A stretch of 64,000 bases of DNA from Neobacillus sp. PS3-40. Lineage in GTDB: Bacteria; Bacillota; Bacilli; Bacillales; Cytobacillaceae. The translations under genes were made by a program, and so were the position numbers. Shown here one piece after another: positions 1-9,323 of the stretch; positions within the stretch are counted from its first letter, which is position 1, and every line of letters begins with the position of its first letter. The stretch is from the NCBI RefSeq assembly GCF_030915485.1, contig NZ_CP133266.1:2670001-2734000 (forward strand), in the 5' to 3' direction. The notes under the pieces were generated by a model, which saw only the letters and a list, made by a program, of their open reading frames with translations, did no database searches and had not been told where the DNA came from.

Positions 1-66
1 GTCTGTTATTAATCCGCTCTTTTTATAGAAAACAACGCATGGGTCGAGTTTACAAAATTGGCAAAA

Positions 67-94
67 TTCATTTTCCTCAATGAATTGATATAAT
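67..94 (+). promoter_or_regulatory. Candidate sigma-A promoter upstream of pruA
   Basis: TTCATT at 67-72 and TATAAT at 89-94 are separated by 16 bp, a reasonable vegetative promoter for the leader and pruA. A TTGGCA at 58-63 recalls the -24 half of a sigma-54 promoter, which drives rocA in B. subtilis, but I see no good -12 partner, so sigma-A is preferred. The assignment rests on consensus matching only. Confidence 0.4.
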
Positions 95-153
95 TAAGAG
101 GAACGTGTTAAAATGAAACTTGGATGTAAATGTATGAGGGAGGGATTGATAGA

Positions 154-237
154 ATGATTCCGCCTTATAAACATGAAAAATGGACTGATTTTTCAGTCGT
201 TGTGACTAGTGTTAAAACAAAACTGAAAGGAACGTGA
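154..237 (+). pseudogene. 27-codon leader ORF resembling the start of a RocA/PutC-type P5C dehydrogenase
   Basis: An ATG at 154 follows a strong ribosome binding site (AGGGAGGG) and opens 27 codons that stop at 235-237, four bases before the pruA start. The peptide begins MIPPYKHEKWTDFS. From memory, the 515-residue RocA/PutC dehydrogenases of Bacillus start with a similar Y-K/A-H-E-P-F-T-D-F block. The similarity ends after about 13 residues. A 14-codon ORF (113-157) overlaps its start as ATGA. Either this is the fossil 5' end of a displaced rocA-type gene whose body was replaced by the 543-residue enzyme, or it is a translated leader peptide. The homology is recognised by eye and is short. 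Confidence 0.4.
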
Positions 238-241
238 AAGT

Positions 242-1873
242 ATGAGTAACGGAATTTTCAATATCCCAACACTAACAAATGAGCCTGGCTATACGTATGC
301 TCCAGGTACAAAACAACGGGAAACATTAAAAGCAGAATTAAAACGACAATCTGATATCGTAATCGACATCCCTGTGATTATTAATGGAAAAGATGTAAAG
401 ACAGATACAGTGAAGCAAGTGGTTATGCCCCATAATCATCAACATGTTTTAGCAAACTATTCCGAAGCTAGTGAAAAAGAGTTGCGTGATGCTGTAGAAG
501 CGGCAATGGCTGCGAAAGAAGCATGGGCAAATATGCCATGGGAACACCGTGCATCTATTTTCTTAAAAGCTGCTGATTTACTCTCTGGCCCATACCGTGA
601 TTTAATCAATGCTTCTACTATGTTAGGACAATCCAAAACAGCTTATCAATCTGAAATTGATGCAGCACAAGAATTAGCAGATTTCTTACGTTATGACGTT
701 GATTGTGCTAATCAAATCTATCAAATTCAACCGAGCAGCATGAAGAATATCTGGAACCGTACAGATTACCGTTCACTTGATGGTTTCGTATTGGCAATTT
801 CTCCATTTAACTTTACATCAATTGGTGGGAACTTACCAGTAGCTCCTGCGATTATGGGGAACGTAGTTGTTTGGAAACCAGCAACAACTGCTATATTATC
901 AAACTACTACTTTATGCGTTTATTAGAAGAAGCAGGATTACCAAAAGGAGTAATTAACTTTGTTCCTTCTCGTGGATCACAAGTATCAGAAGTGGTATTA
1001 AAAGACCCTCGTATGTCTGGATTCCATTTTACTGGATCTACAAATACGTTCCAAACAATTTGGAAAACTGTAGGAGAAAATATTGCAAACTATAAATCTT
1101 ATCCTCGTTTAATTGGGGAAACAGGTGGAAAAGACTTTGTATTTGCTCACGAAACTGCACAAGCAGACAAAGTGGTAGCGGGCCTTGTTCGTGGTTCTTT
1201 TGAATACCAAGGTCAAAAATGTTCAGCAGCCTCTCGTGCTTACATTCCAGCAAGCATGTGGGAAGAAGTAAAAGCAGGTTTAGTAGAAGAAACTGCGAAG
1301 CTTAAAGTAGGGGATATCCAAAACTTTACAAACTTCATGGGTGCAGTAATTGATAAAGCAGCCTTTGATTCGATTACAGGCTATATTGACTATGCTGCAG
1401 CTTCTGAAGAAGCAGAAATTATTGCTGGTGGTACTTATGATGATTCTGTTGGATATTTCGTTCAACCTACAATCATTGTTACGACAAATCCAAATTTCAA
1501 AACAATGGTAGAAGAAATTTTCGGACCAGTGTTAACCATTTATGTATATGAAAATGATAAATTAGAAGAAACATTGGATTCACTTGATTCAGCGTCCATC
1601 TATGCCTTAACGGGTGCTATCTTTGCACAAGATCGCGAGGCAATTATCTACTTAGAACGTCGCTTATCTGGTGCAGCTGGAAACTTCTATATCAATGATA
1701 AACCAACTGGTGCGATGATTGATCAACAACCATTTGGTGGTTCTCGTGGTTCTGGTACAAACGATAAAGCAGGCTCTGTGTTTAACATGATTCGTTGGAC
1801 CAGTCCTCGTGTTATCAAAGAAAACTTTGCACCAACTACAGAAGTTTTATATCCATTTATGGATGCAGAATGA
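242..1873 (+). CDS. pruA: L-glutamate gamma-semialdehyde (delta-1-pyrroline-5-carboxylate) dehydrogenase
   Basis: Cytosolic NAD-dependent oxidation of glutamate semialdehyde to glutamate, the second step of proline catabolism and the end of arginine catabolism. The 543-residue ALDH-fold protein carries the general-base Glu293 in an ETGGKDF block and the nucleophile Cys327 in QGQKCSAASRAY; PFNFTSIGGN is typical of the P5CDH group. Its length and N-terminus match the ALDH4A1-like type rather than the shorter RocA/PutC type usual in Bacillus. The ATG at 242 is preceded by AAAGGA. A terminator follows directly, so it is monocistronic apart from its leader. Its partner, proline dehydrogenase, lies 54 kb away in this window. 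Confidence 0.95.
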   Translation: MSNGIFNIPTLTNEPGYTYAPGTKQRETLKAELKRQSDIVIDIPVIINGKDVKTDTVKQVVMPHNHQHVLANYSEASEKELRDAVEAAMAAKEAWANMPWEHRASIFLKAADLLSGPYRDLINASTMLGQSKTAYQSEIDAAQELADFLRYDVDCANQIYQIQPSSMKNIWNRTDYRSLDGFVLAISPFNFTSIGGNLPVAPAIMGNVVVWKPATTAILSNYYFMRLLEEAGLPKGVINFVPSRGSQVSEVVLKDPRMSGFHFTGSTNTFQTIWKTVGENIANYKSYPRLIGETGGKDFVFAHETAQADKVVAGLVRGSFEYQGQKCSAASRAYIPASMWEEVKAGLVEETAKLKVGDIQNFTNFMGAVIDKAAFDSITGYIDYAAASEEAEIIAGGTYDDSVGYFVQPTIIVTTNPNFKTMVEEIFGPVLTIYVYENDKLEETLDSLDSASIYALTGAIFAQDREAIIYLERRLSGAAGNFYINDKPTGAMIDQQPFGGSRGSGTNDKAGSVFNMIRWTSPRVIKENFAPTTEVLYPFMDAE

Positions 1874-1902
1874 TTTAAAATGTAAAAAAAAGATCCCAAC
1901 AT

Positions 1903-1945
1903 AAAAAGGTAGAACGCTCAGTTATTTGAGCGCTTCTACCTTTTT
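1903..1945 (+). terminator. Rho-independent terminator of pruA
   Basis: An 18-bp stem (AAAAAGGTAGA with ACGCTCA, against TGAGCGCTTCTACCTTTTT, one bulged base) and a short loop are followed by a T run at 1941-1945. The T run also starts the tandem repeat array. Confidence 0.85.
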
Positions 1946-2280
1946 CCACGTTCACCGGGATGATCAGGATCTATTCGGGACAGCATGCGGGCTTTTTTCA
2001 CGATCACAGGGATGATTAGGATCTATTCGGGACAGCATGCGGGCTTTTTTCACGATCACGGGATGATTAGGATCTATTCGGGACAGCATGCGGGCTTTTT
2101 CACAATCACGGGGATGATTAGGCTCTATTCGGGACAGCATGCTGGCTTTTTTCACGATCACAGGGATGATCAGGATCTATTCGGGACAGTATGCGGGCTT
2201 TTTTCACGATCACGGGGATGAATAGGATCTATTCGAGACAGCATGCTGGCTTTTTTCACGTTCACGGGGCTGAACAGGGG
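1941..2280. repeat. Tandem array of a ~52-bp unit, six copies plus a partial
   Basis: The landmark GCATGC (GTATGC once) recurs at 1983, 2035, 2086, 2137, 2189 and 2241, a period of 51 or 52 bp. Each unit contains GGATCTATTCGGGACAG, then GCATGCGGGC, a T5-T6 run and CACGATCACGGGGATGATTA, with only a few substitutions between copies. The alternation of 51 and 52 bp breaks any reading frame, so the array is not coding. A GATCA/TGATC inverted pair lies in some units. The array fills the gap between the pruA terminator and yueI. Confidence 0.9.
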
Positions 2281-2399
2281 GCTTGTACTTTTCTTCTCCT
2301 CATCAGAACTTTTTATAAAGTAAAAGCATACATAGTAATAATCTGAAACTATGGTATGGTGGAAGGCACATCATATTTATTTTGTAAGGAGTGATCTGA

Positions 2400-2846
2400 T
2401 TGAGTAAGCAAACTGTTGATGAAATTTTACAACAGGGAATCCAAGGTCCTAAGGAAATAAAGCCCGAAGAAAGGCGCAGGTTCCTAGGGACATTACGAGA
2501 GAGAATTATTATTGCTCTAAATAAAAACCAAGTAATAGAAAGAGAAATCTACCCACAGGTTGAGAAGTCTATGAAAGAAAATCTCGCCGCCCATCTTTTC
2601 CTTAATGGAAATATTAAATATGAGAAATTATCAAAATATGTTAAGTTAGCAAAAAAATATAAAATAGAACACACGATTGTTACGAATAAAGAGTTTGATA
2701 CAGAAATTGGGCTTGTTTTAGCGATGGATCATGCCATTGACAAAGAGGAAATTTTTATTTTAAAAAATGAACCTAAAACATCTGCACCACCACCAAGAAT
2801 AGAAAAAGCTTCTTTTTTTTCAAAGCTATTTAAGGGATTTAAATAA
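2400..2846 (+). CDS. yueI: YueI family protein (DUF1694)
   Basis: A 148-residue cytosolic protein of unknown function recognised as YueI by its N-terminal block (TVDEILQQGIQGPKEIKPEERRR is characteristic in content) and overall length. It is mostly helical and charged, with a proline-rich linker (about residues 127-133) before a basic C-terminal tail. No catalytic motif is visible. Translation starts at TTG 2400, placed by an AAGGAG site at 2387-2393. In B. subtilis yueI sits beside pncA/pncB; here pncB is 13 kb away. Confidence 0.85.
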   Translation: MSKQTVDEILQQGIQGPKEIKPEERRRFLGTLRERIIIALNKNQVIEREIYPQVEKSMKENLAAHLFLNGNIKYEKLSKYVKLAKKYKIEHTIVTNKEFDTEIGLVLAMDHAIDKEEIFILKNEPKTSAPPPRIEKASFFSKLFKGFK

Positions 2847-2899
2847 AACTTTCCTTTTAGAGGTTGCTTTGGTATATAATAAAAGAAAAAATAGTGATT

Positions 2900-2997
2900 G
2901 GCACTGGGGGAGCTAAGAATTGGCTGGCTGAGATTAAGACCCAAAAAGTCTTTTAACCCTTTTACCTGATCTGGTTAGTACCAGCGGAGGGAAGTGT
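2900..2997 (+). promoter_or_regulatory. TPP riboswitch (THI element) controlling thiW
   Basis: The conserved cores are present in order: ACTGGGGGAGC, GGCTGAGA (2925-2932), ACCCTTT followed by ACCTGATCTGGTTAGTACCAGCGGAGGGAAGT, with the closing stem GCACT/AGTGT. The T-rich hairpin downstream (3018-3047) fits termination in the presence of thiamine pyrophosphate. Confidence 0.96.
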
Positions 2998-3017
2998 GTT
3001 GACTTATGTCTACATAT

Positions 3018-3047
3018 GCAGATTCCTATTGTTGGAGTCTGCTTTTT
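3018..3047 (+). terminator. Riboswitch-controlled terminator before thiW
   Basis: The stem GCAGATTCC/GGAGTCTGC (one G-U pair) with a 7-base loop is followed by TTTTT. It lies between the TPP aptamer and the thiW start, as expected for the expression platform. Confidence 0.8.
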
Positions 3048-3110
3048 CGACTTCAATAATAGATTTAGGTATCCTTCAGTGTTCATGAACGTCTATTGGA
3101 GGATTTTTAT

Positions 3111-3620
3111 ATGAGAAAAACACAGAAGTTGACAATAACAGCAATGTTTATTGCGATAGGAACACTAACGAGCAACTTATTATTTATTCCGGTTGGTGTT
3201 ACCAAGCTGTTTCCGGTCCAGCACTTTATTAATGTTTTATCTGCCGTTATACTTGGCCCTTATTATGCATTAGCGGAAGCTGTTGGTATATCACTTCTCA
3301 GAAACATGATGGGTACTGGTTCTATCTTTGCTTTTCCAGGAAGTATCATTGGGGCTTTACTATCTGCCTTTTTATACAAAAAGACAAAGAAACTTTTCAT
3401 GGCCTTTTTAGGAGAAGTTGTGGGAACAGGGATCTTAGGAGCTATTGCCTCTTACCCAATTTCAACCCTTTTTCTTGGAAAAGAAGCGACCCTTTTTGGA
3501 TTCATTCCCATGTTTATTTTCAGTTCTTTTGCTGGGGCAGCAATTGGCCTTATCATTTTAACTGTTTTCTTAAAAAATAAAGCAGTCGCTAAAATTATCA
3601 TGACCAACTCTAAAAACTGA
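3111..3620 (+). CDS. thiW: ThiW, S-component of an ECF transporter for a thiazole precursor
   Basis: A 169-residue, very hydrophobic membrane protein with about five transmembrane segments, recognised as ThiW by its sequence (MRKTQKLTITAMFIAIG start, FPVQHFINVLSAVILGPYYAL). ThiW family members are substrate-binding S-components that work with a shared energy-coupling module, probably importing hydroxyethylthiazole for thiamine salvage. The upstream TPP riboswitch supports this role. I chose ATG 3111 rather than the upstream TTG 3096 because GGAGG at 3098-3102 is correctly spaced for it. The ECF ATPases and the T-component are not in the window. Confidence 0.92.
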   Translation: MRKTQKLTITAMFIAIGTLTSNLLFIPVGVTKLFPVQHFINVLSAVILGPYYALAEAVGISLLRNMMGTGSIFAFPGSIIGALLSAFLYKKTKKLFMAFLGEVVGTGILGAIASYPISTLFLGKEATLFGFIPMFIFSSFAGAAIGLIILTVFLKNKAVAKIIMTNSKN

Positions 3621-3685
3621 TTTTTCCAAAACAGATCATTGCGGTAGCGTAGAAAAATTTGGTATGATCATTATTATTGAATAAG

Positions 3686-3712
3686 AAAACTTGGCAGAAT
3701 GCCAAGTTTTTC
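3686..3712 (+). terminator. Terminator after thiW
   Basis: AAAACTTGGCA/TGCCAAGTTTT with a 3-base loop and T-rich tail. A near-identical hairpin recurs inside the amino-acid transporter operon (61549-61575). Confidence 0.8.
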
Positions 3713-3754
3713 TTATTAGCAAATAAAAAGACAAACCCGATCGGAGGTAATGAG

Positions 3755-4042
3755 ATGTCGCGAATTTCTACAGAACAGGTGAAACACGTAGCCAACTTGG
3801 CGCGTTTGGCAATTACGGATGATGAAGCTGACAAGTTTATGAAACAGCTAGATGCCATCATGACGTTTGCTGAACAATTAAATGAACTGGATACGGAAAA
3901 TGTTGATCCAACATTCCACGTGCTAGATATGAAGAATGTTTTACGTGAAGATATACCGCAAAAGGGACTTCCGCTCGATGAGGTATTAAAAAATGTTCCA
4001 GAGCATCAAGATGGTCAGGTTAAAGTACCAGCAACATTTTAA
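3755..4042 (+). CDS. gatC: Asp-tRNA(Asn)/Glu-tRNA(Gln) amidotransferase subunit C
   Basis: A 95-residue subunit of the GatCAB amidotransferase, which converts mischarged Glu-tRNA(Gln) and Asp-tRNA(Asn) to their amidated forms. The family pattern is clear: [15 protein letters not shown] near the N-terminus and LREDIP in the C-terminal half. GatC wraps around GatA and stabilises its fold. ATG 3755 is chosen because GGAGG lies 9 bases upstream; the longer frame upstream is not GatC. It is first of a gatC-gatA-gatB operon. Confidence 0.97.
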   Translation: MSRISTEQVKHVANLARLAITDDEADKFMKQLDAIMTFAEQLNELDTENVDPTFHVLDMKNVLREDIPQKGLPLDEVLKNVPEHQDGQVKVPATF

Positions 4043-4075
4043 TAGGAAACTGGCAAGTAAGGAGGAGAACAGTAA

Positions 4076-5533
4076 GTGAGTGTGTTTGATAATAAATTAG
4101 CTGAACTACATCAACTTTTACATAAAAAAGATCTTAGTATATCTGATCTTGTCGATGAATCGTATAAACGTATCGCACAAGTAGATAGCAAAGTTCAGGC
4201 ATTTTTAACATTGGATGAAGAACAGGCACGAAAAACTGCGAAATTATTTGATGAAAAGTTAAAAACAGACGAGCGTAAAGGCTTGCTATTTGGAATGCCT
4301 ATTGGGGTTAAGGATAATATTGTCACGAAGGGATTGCGAACAACCTGTGCCAGTAAAATCCTCGAGAATTTTGATCCGATTTATGATGCAACCGTTGTTC
4401 AGAAGCTACAACGTGCTGAAACGATCACGATTGGAAAGTTAAATATGGACGAATTTGCGATGGGATCATCAACTGAGAATTCAGGATTCCAAACGACACG
4501 TAATCCATGGAATCTGGAAACTGTACCAGGTGGCTCTTCAGGTGGCTCAGCAGCTGCAGTTGCTGCAGGCGAGGTATTATTTACTCTTGGTTCTGATACG
4601 GGTGGCTCGATCCGCCAACCTGCTTCATTTTGTGGTGTTGTTGGTTTAAAACCAACATATGGACGTGTTTCTCGTTTTGGGCTTGTTGCATTTGCCTCTT
4701 CACTTGATCAAATTGGCCCAATCACAAGAACAGTTGAAGACAATGCTTATCTTTTACAGGCAATCTCTGGACTTGATCCAATGGATTCTACATCAGCAAA
4801 TGTTGAGGTTCCTAATTTTGTAGAGGCCTTAACAGGTGATGTTAGGGGTTTAAAGATTGCTGTTCCAAAAGAATACCTTGGTGAGGGCGTAAGTGTTACA
4901 GTCCGTCAATCGGTATTAGATGCACTAAAGGTTCTAGAGAAGCTGGGAGCGGTTTGGGAAGAAGTATCATTGCCACACTCTAAGTACGCCCTAGCAACTT
5001 ACTATTTGCTTTCCTCTTCTGAAGCTTCTGCAAACCTTTCACGTTTTGATGGGGTTCGCTACGGTTATAGGACTCCAAATGCGGATAATTTAATCGATTT
5101 ATATAAAAATACGAGGGCAGAAGGCTTTGGGGAAGAAGTCAAACGCAGGATTATGCTTGGAACATTTGCATTAAGCTCTGGATATTATGATGCTTATTAT
5201 AAAAAGGCTCAAAAAGTCCGGACATTGATAAAGAAGGACTTTGAGGATGTTTTTGAAAAGTATGATGTTATCATTGGGCCAACTACTCCAACTCCAGCTT
5301 TCAAAATTGGTGAAAATGTGGACGATCCATTAACAATGTATGCAAATGATATTTTAACCATTCCAGTAAACCTTGCAGGCGTTCCAGGTATCTCTGTTCC
5401 ATGTGGCTTTGATGGAGGCTTACCACTTGGTTTGCAAATTATCGGCAAGCATTTTGATGAAGCAACAGTGTACCGAGTTGCACATGCATTTGAAACAGCA
5501 ACTAATTTTCATAAACAGAAGCCGGAATTGTAG
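4076..5533 (+). CDS. gatA: Asp-tRNA(Asn)/Glu-tRNA(Gln) amidotransferase subunit A (amidase)
   Basis: A 485-residue amidase-signature subunit that hydrolyses glutamine and passes ammonia to GatB. The Ser-cisSer-Lys triad is intact: Lys79 in GVKDNI, Ser154 in PGGSSGGS and Ser178 in DTGGSIRQP. Translation starts at GTG 4076 with AAGGAGGAG upstream. It lies 33 bases after gatC and 13 bases before gatB, so the three subunits are co-expressed. Confidence 0.98.
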   Translation: MSVFDNKLAELHQLLHKKDLSISDLVDESYKRIAQVDSKVQAFLTLDEEQARKTAKLFDEKLKTDERKGLLFGMPIGVKDNIVTKGLRTTCASKILENFDPIYDATVVQKLQRAETITIGKLNMDEFAMGSSTENSGFQTTRNPWNLETVPGGSSGGSAAAVAAGEVLFTLGSDTGGSIRQPASFCGVVGLKPTYGRVSRFGLVAFASSLDQIGPITRTVEDNAYLLQAISGLDPMDSTSANVEVPNFVEALTGDVRGLKIAVPKEYLGEGVSVTVRQSVLDALKVLEKLGAVWEEVSLPHSKYALATYYLLSSSEASANLSRFDGVRYGYRTPNADNLIDLYKNTRAEGFGEEVKRRIMLGTFALSSGYYDAYYKKAQKVRTLIKKDFEDVFEKYDVIIGPTTPTPAFKIGENVDDPLTMYANDILTIPVNLAGVPGISVPCGFDGGLPLGLQIIGKHFDEATVYRVAHAFETATNFHKQKPEL

Positions 5534-5546
5534 GGGGCGCAAGAAC

Positions 5547-6974
5547 ATGGAATTTGAAACGATCATTGGACTTGAGGTCCATGTGGAATTAAAAACAGCT
5601 TCGAAGATATTTTCGTCCAGCCCGAACCATTTTGGGGCTGAGCCAAATACGAATACAAATATGGTCGATCTTGGCTATCCTGGAGTCTTGCCGGTCTTAA
5701 ATAGAAAAGTTGTCGATTATGGAATGAAAGCGGCAATGGCAATAAATTGCGAAGTGGCCACAAACACAAAATTTGACCGAAAAAACTACTTTTATCCAGA
5801 TAATCCAAAAGCTTATCAAATTTCGCAATTTGATCAGCCGATCGGTGAACATGGCTGGATTGAAATTGAAGTAAATGGCTATACGAAAAAGATTGGGATT
5901 ACCAGAATCCATCTTGAAGAGGATGCTGGCAAATTAAATCATGGCAATGGGTATTCTCTTGTCGATTATAACCGCCAGGGAACACCGCTCGTTGAGATTG
6001 TATCTGAGCCAGATATCCGTACTCCTGATGAAGCATATGCCTATCTTGAAAAATTAAAATCAATTATCCAATATACAGGTGTTTCAGATTGCAAGATGGA
6101 AGAAGGTTCACTTAGATGTGATGCCAATATTTCAATTCGCCCTGTAGGTCAAGAAGAATTTGGTACAAAAACTGAATTGAAAAACTTGAACTCTTTTAAT
6201 TTTGTCCGCAAAGGGCTTGAGTATGAGGAGAAGCGTCAGCGGGAGGTCGTATTAGCTGGTGGAGTGATCGAGCAGGAGACGCGCCGATTCGATGAAGCAA
6301 CAAACACGACGATTCTAATGAGGGTAAAGGAAGGATCGGATGATTACCGCTATTTCCCTGAGCCAGATTTAATGGGCCTCTTCATTGATGAAGATTGGAA
6401 AGCAAGAGTCCGTGCAGAAATACCTGAGCTACCTGACATGCGTCAAAAGCGTTATGTGGATGAACTTGGATTACCTGCTTATGATGCGAAAGTGCTGACA
6501 GCAACAAGAGAAATGGCCGATTTCTTTGAAACAACGATTAAAGCAGGTGCAGATGCAAAATTGGCATCGAACTGGCTAATGGGGGATGTTTCAGCATATT
6601 TAAATGCTGAGCAAAAGGAACTAGAAGATATCGCGCTAACTCCAGAAAGCCTTGCAGGAATGATTATGCTGATTGAGGATGGGACAATTTCTTCAAAAAT
6701 TGCCAAAACAGTTTTCAAAGAGCTTATTGAAAATGGTGGTAATCCTTCGCAAATTGTGAAGGATAAAGGGCTTGTGCAAATTTCTGATGAAGGTGCCCTT
6801 TTAAAGATTGTTTCAGAAATTCTTGATGCCAACCCGCAATCGATTGAAGATTTCAAGAATGGGAAAAGCAAAGCAGTTGGATTCCTTGTCGGCCAATTAA
6901 TGAAGGCTACAAAAGGACAAGCAAATCCACAGATGGTCAATAAGATTTTACTAGAAGAAATTCAAAAACGATAA
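5547..6974 (+). CDS. gatB: Asp-tRNA(Asn)/Glu-tRNA(Gln) amidotransferase subunit B
   Basis: A 475-residue GatB that binds and phosphorylates the mischarged tRNA before amidation. The cradle domain starts [15 protein letters not shown] and includes the [14 protein letters not shown] segment; the YqeY-like tail domain occupies roughly the last 140 residues. ATG 5547 is chosen (GGGGGCG upstream); the open frame extends upstream into gatA but that part overlaps GatA coding. It is the last gene of gatCAB and is followed by a strong terminator. Confidence 0.98.
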   Translation: MEFETIIGLEVHVELKTASKIFSSSPNHFGAEPNTNTNMVDLGYPGVLPVLNRKVVDYGMKAAMAINCEVATNTKFDRKNYFYPDNPKAYQISQFDQPIGEHGWIEIEVNGYTKKIGITRIHLEEDAGKLNHGNGYSLVDYNRQGTPLVEIVSEPDIRTPDEAYAYLEKLKSIIQYTGVSDCKMEEGSLRCDANISIRPVGQEEFGTKTELKNLNSFNFVRKGLEYEEKRQREVVLAGGVIEQETRRFDEATNTTILMRVKEGSDDYRYFPEPDLMGLFIDEDWKARVRAEIPELPDMRQKRYVDELGLPAYDAKVLTATREMADFFETTIKAGADAKLASNWLMGDVSAYLNAEQKELEDIALTPESLAGMIMLIEDGTISSKIAKTVFKELIENGGNPSQIVKDKGLVQISDEGALLKIVSEILDANPQSIEDFKNGKSKAVGFLVGQLMKATKGQANPQMVNKILLEEIQKR

Positions 6975-6984
6975 CCATTAAAGG

Positions 6985-7018
6985 AATGCTGGCAGAATTC
7001 TCTGCCAGCATTTTTTTG
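6985..7018 (+). terminator. Terminator of gatCAB
   Basis: AATGCTGGCAGA/TCTGCCAGCATT stem followed by seven T. It is immediately followed by a copy of the structured dispersed repeat. Confidence 0.92.
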
Positions 7019-7143
7019 GCTAATAAGAAAGTTTAACTTAGCTAATGCATGAAAGGATGTTCCGAGCGTTTTATTATTAATCAACACTTAAATCGCATAA
7101 GGGCAACTAGGCAATCGCCGGCGCTAACCAAGTTTTCTTTAAA
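7019..7143 (+). repeat. Structured dispersed repeat, copy 1
   Basis: Starts GCTAATAAGAAAGT and ends CGCATAAGGGCAACTAGGC, then ATCGCCGGCGC, AACCAAGTTTTCTTTA. It matches copies at 18787, 42394, 51700, 56783 and 63144, most closely the 63144 copy, which shares the GGCAATCGCCGGCGC version of the middle hairpin. It abuts the gatCAB terminator. No coding potential. Confidence 0.7.
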
Positions 7144-7179
7144 GTATAAAGAGAATATATTAGCAATTTATCTTTTAAT

Positions 7180-7343
7180 AAGGCTCTTTTCTTAAACTTT
7201 GTTGCTATTTGAAGGTAATATGGTGTGTTATATCAGTTTATCGATGAATCAGAAGGCAATTTTTTAGAAAAGAGCACGATATCATAGTAATTACGGGTTT
7301 TAGACTAGGTACGTAAAACAACAATCTGTACGAAAACAGCCTT
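7180..7343. mobile_element. MITE, copy A (164 bp)
   Basis: The ends form terminal inverted repeats, AAGGCTCTTTTC at the left and (complement) AAGGCTGTTTTC at the right, with 20 of the first 25 positions matching. It is flanked by TAAT on both sides (7176-7179 and 7344-7347), a 4-bp target duplication. It is nearly identical to the copy at 32664 and similar to that at 28112. There is no transposase inside, so it is non-autonomous. The rest of this 665-bp gap between gatB and putP shows no gene. Confidence 0.8.
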
Positions 7344-7588
7344 TAATAAAAAATAGCGACAAATTTTTTAAAATGTTCTAGGGAAAAGCTCTCTTTTATA
7401 AAGGGTTCGACCCCTTTTAAATCAAACGTTTGATCAAGAAAAAGAGGGAGAGATATTGGTGATTTATGACGAATAGGAGGGTGTAATTGGTAGATAAAGA
7501 TCCTAACTTTGTAGTTAAAATGTGGGAATAGTAATAAATTACCTTTTAGACTGAGGAAATTTAGAAATGAAAACAACAATTTGAACAG

Positions 7589-7621
7589 CAAAAAACGTTC
7601 GGTATAGAATACCCGAACGTT
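7589..7621 (-). terminator. Terminator of putP
   Basis: On the minus strand AACGTTCGGG/CCGAACGTT forms a stem with a short loop and is followed by a T run (A run at 7589-7595 on the plus strand). It ends 19 bases after the putP stop. Confidence 0.8.
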
Positions 7622-7639
7622 AATTTCACAACAAATTAC

Positions 7640-9136
7640 CTATTTATCACTTTTTAATAATCTGACGCTTTCATTAAATTCTTTTTCGATTGTATCGTTT
7701 TTCTTATAGGTGAATAAGCTTACAACGACTGAAACGATAAAGTTAAAAATGAAGCCTGGTACGATTTCATAAAGACTTTCACCAAAAAGGATATGACCAA
7801 GGTCAGCATTTTTCCAAACAATAACCGTTACAGCTCCAACGATCATTCCGAGAATGGCACCCCAGTTGGTCATCTTTTTCCAGAATAAGCTTAATAGAAT
7901 AATTGGTCCGAAGGATGCTCCGAAACCTGCCCATGCATAAGCAACAAGGCTTAAAATAGTGCTATCTTGTTTAAAGGCTAATACAGCAGCAATGACTGAA
8001 ACAAGAAGAACAGCCATTCTTCCAAGGAATACAAGTTCTTTATCCTTGGCATCTTTGCGAACAACCATTTTGTATAAATCCTCAACTAAAGCACTGGATG
8101 TTACGATTAATTGTGAAGAAATCGTACTCATGATTGCAGCGAGTATCGCAGCTAAGGCAAAACCTGCGAATAGTGGATGGAATAAAATTTGTGAAAGTGT
8201 GATAAACACAGCCTCAGGATTGTCTAATTTATATTGAGGGTTATTATGGAAAAATGCTATTCCAACAAATGCTGTAAGAATTGTTCCGATTAGGGAGAAG
8301 ATCATCCAAGTCATCCCAATGCGGCGAGCACTTTTTGTTTCTTTTACCGTTTTGATAGCCATAAATCTAACGATAATGTGTGGTTGCCCAAAGTAACCAA
8401 GGCCCCAAGCTGCTGCAGAAATAATTCCTATGAAAGTAGTTCCTTTAAAGAAATCAAGGAAATTAGGGTTAACCGAACGGACGGTATCGAATGTAGCTGC
8501 TGGGCCACCAGTTTCGAAGATTCCGATTGCAGGAACAAGAAGGAGTGCAATTAACATCATTAATCCCTGGATAAAGTCCGTGTAACTAACAGCAAGGAAT
8601 CCACCAAACAAGGTGTAGGCAACACAAACGCCGCCAACAATATAAAGGCCTGTATGGTAATCAGTGTGGAAGGAGCTTTCAAAGAAAACTGCGCCGGAAA
8701 CCATTCCAGCTGAAACATATAAAGTAAAGAAAATAAGAATAACAATACCGGATACAACACGAAGCATTTTCGTTTTATCTTTAAAACGGTTTTCTAGAAA
8801 GCTTGGAATGGTAATAGAGTCGTTAGCTACCATTGTATAAGAACGAAGACGAGGAGCAACTAATAACCAATTCAGATAGGCTCCGATGGTTAAGCCAATT
8901 GCAATCCAAGCATCTGCTAAACCTGTTACATAAACTCCTCCTGGTAAGCCCATTAAGAGCCAACCACTCATATCAGCCGCGCCAGCACTCAATGCTGTTA
9001 CAGCAGGTCCTAACGATCGTCCACCAAGCATGTAATCGGTTAGATTACTAGTCTTACGGTAGCTGTACCAGCCGATAAAAAGCATACCAGCAAGGTAAAT
9101 ACCAATCGTGATAAGCTGTAATACTTCCTTTGACAT
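7640..9136 (-). CDS. putP: Sodium/proline symporter (PutP/OpuE type)
   Basis: A 498-residue SSS-family transporter with about 13 transmembrane helices that couples Na+ entry to L-proline uptake. Family blocks include DYMLGGRSLGPAVTALSAGAADMSGW, GLTIGAYLNWLLVAPRLR and WGLGYFGQPHIIVRFMA (cited here only as landmarks). The start MSKEVLQ follows AAGGGGGA. In B. subtilis the osmotically induced proline symporter OpuE sits beside gatCAB, so this may be its orthologue. It could serve osmoprotection, catabolism, or both; the sequence does not decide. It is monocistronic with its own terminator. Confidence 0.93.
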   Translation of the reverse strand: MSKEVLQLITIGIYLAGMLFIGWYSYRKTSNLTDYMLGGRSLGPAVTALSAGAADMSGWLLMGLPGGVYVTGLADAWIAIGLTIGAYLNWLLVAPRLRSYTMVANDSITIPSFLENRFKDKTKMLRVVSGIVILIFFTLYVSAGMVSGAVFFESSFHTDYHTGLYIVGGVCVAYTLFGGFLAVSYTDFIQGLMMLIALLLVPAIGIFETGGPAATFDTVRSVNPNFLDFFKGTTFIGIISAAAWGLGYFGQPHIIVRFMAIKTVKETKSARRIGMTWMIFSLIGTILTAFVGIAFFHNNPQYKLDNPEAVFITLSQILFHPLFAGFALAAILAAIMSTISSQLIVTSSALVEDLYKMVVRKDAKDKELVFLGRMAVLLVSVIAAVLAFKQDSTILSLVAYAWAGFGASFGPIILLSLFWKKMTNWGAILGMIVGAVTVIVWKNADLGHILFGESLYEIVPGFIFNFIVSVVVSLFTYKKNDTIEKEFNESVRLLKSDK

Positions 9137-9323
9137 TCATTTTCCCCCTTTGATTTAGTAGAAAAAATAGTTTATAAATTTATTATTTATAAAATATTCT
9201 ATCAACTCATTTATAATACATTTTTTCCTGTTTAGTCAATAAAATTATTTTTTTAGAATAGAAAATAGCATAGGAAAATAATGGAGTCTCGTCTTTTTAA
9301 AGGCTATTTGCCCATTCGTAAAA

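Noticed and set aside
58-78. Sigma-54 promoter before pruA
   Set aside because: TTGGCA is present but the -12 element does not match; a sigma-A -35/-10 pair fits better.
1964-2221. Small ORFs on both strands inside the tandem repeats
   Set aside because: The repeat period alternates between 51 and 52 bp so frames shift between units, and no ribosome binding site or known protein is present.
6479-6940. 153-residue minus-strand ORF within gatB
   Set aside because: It is antisense to a strongly conserved gene and has no support of its own.
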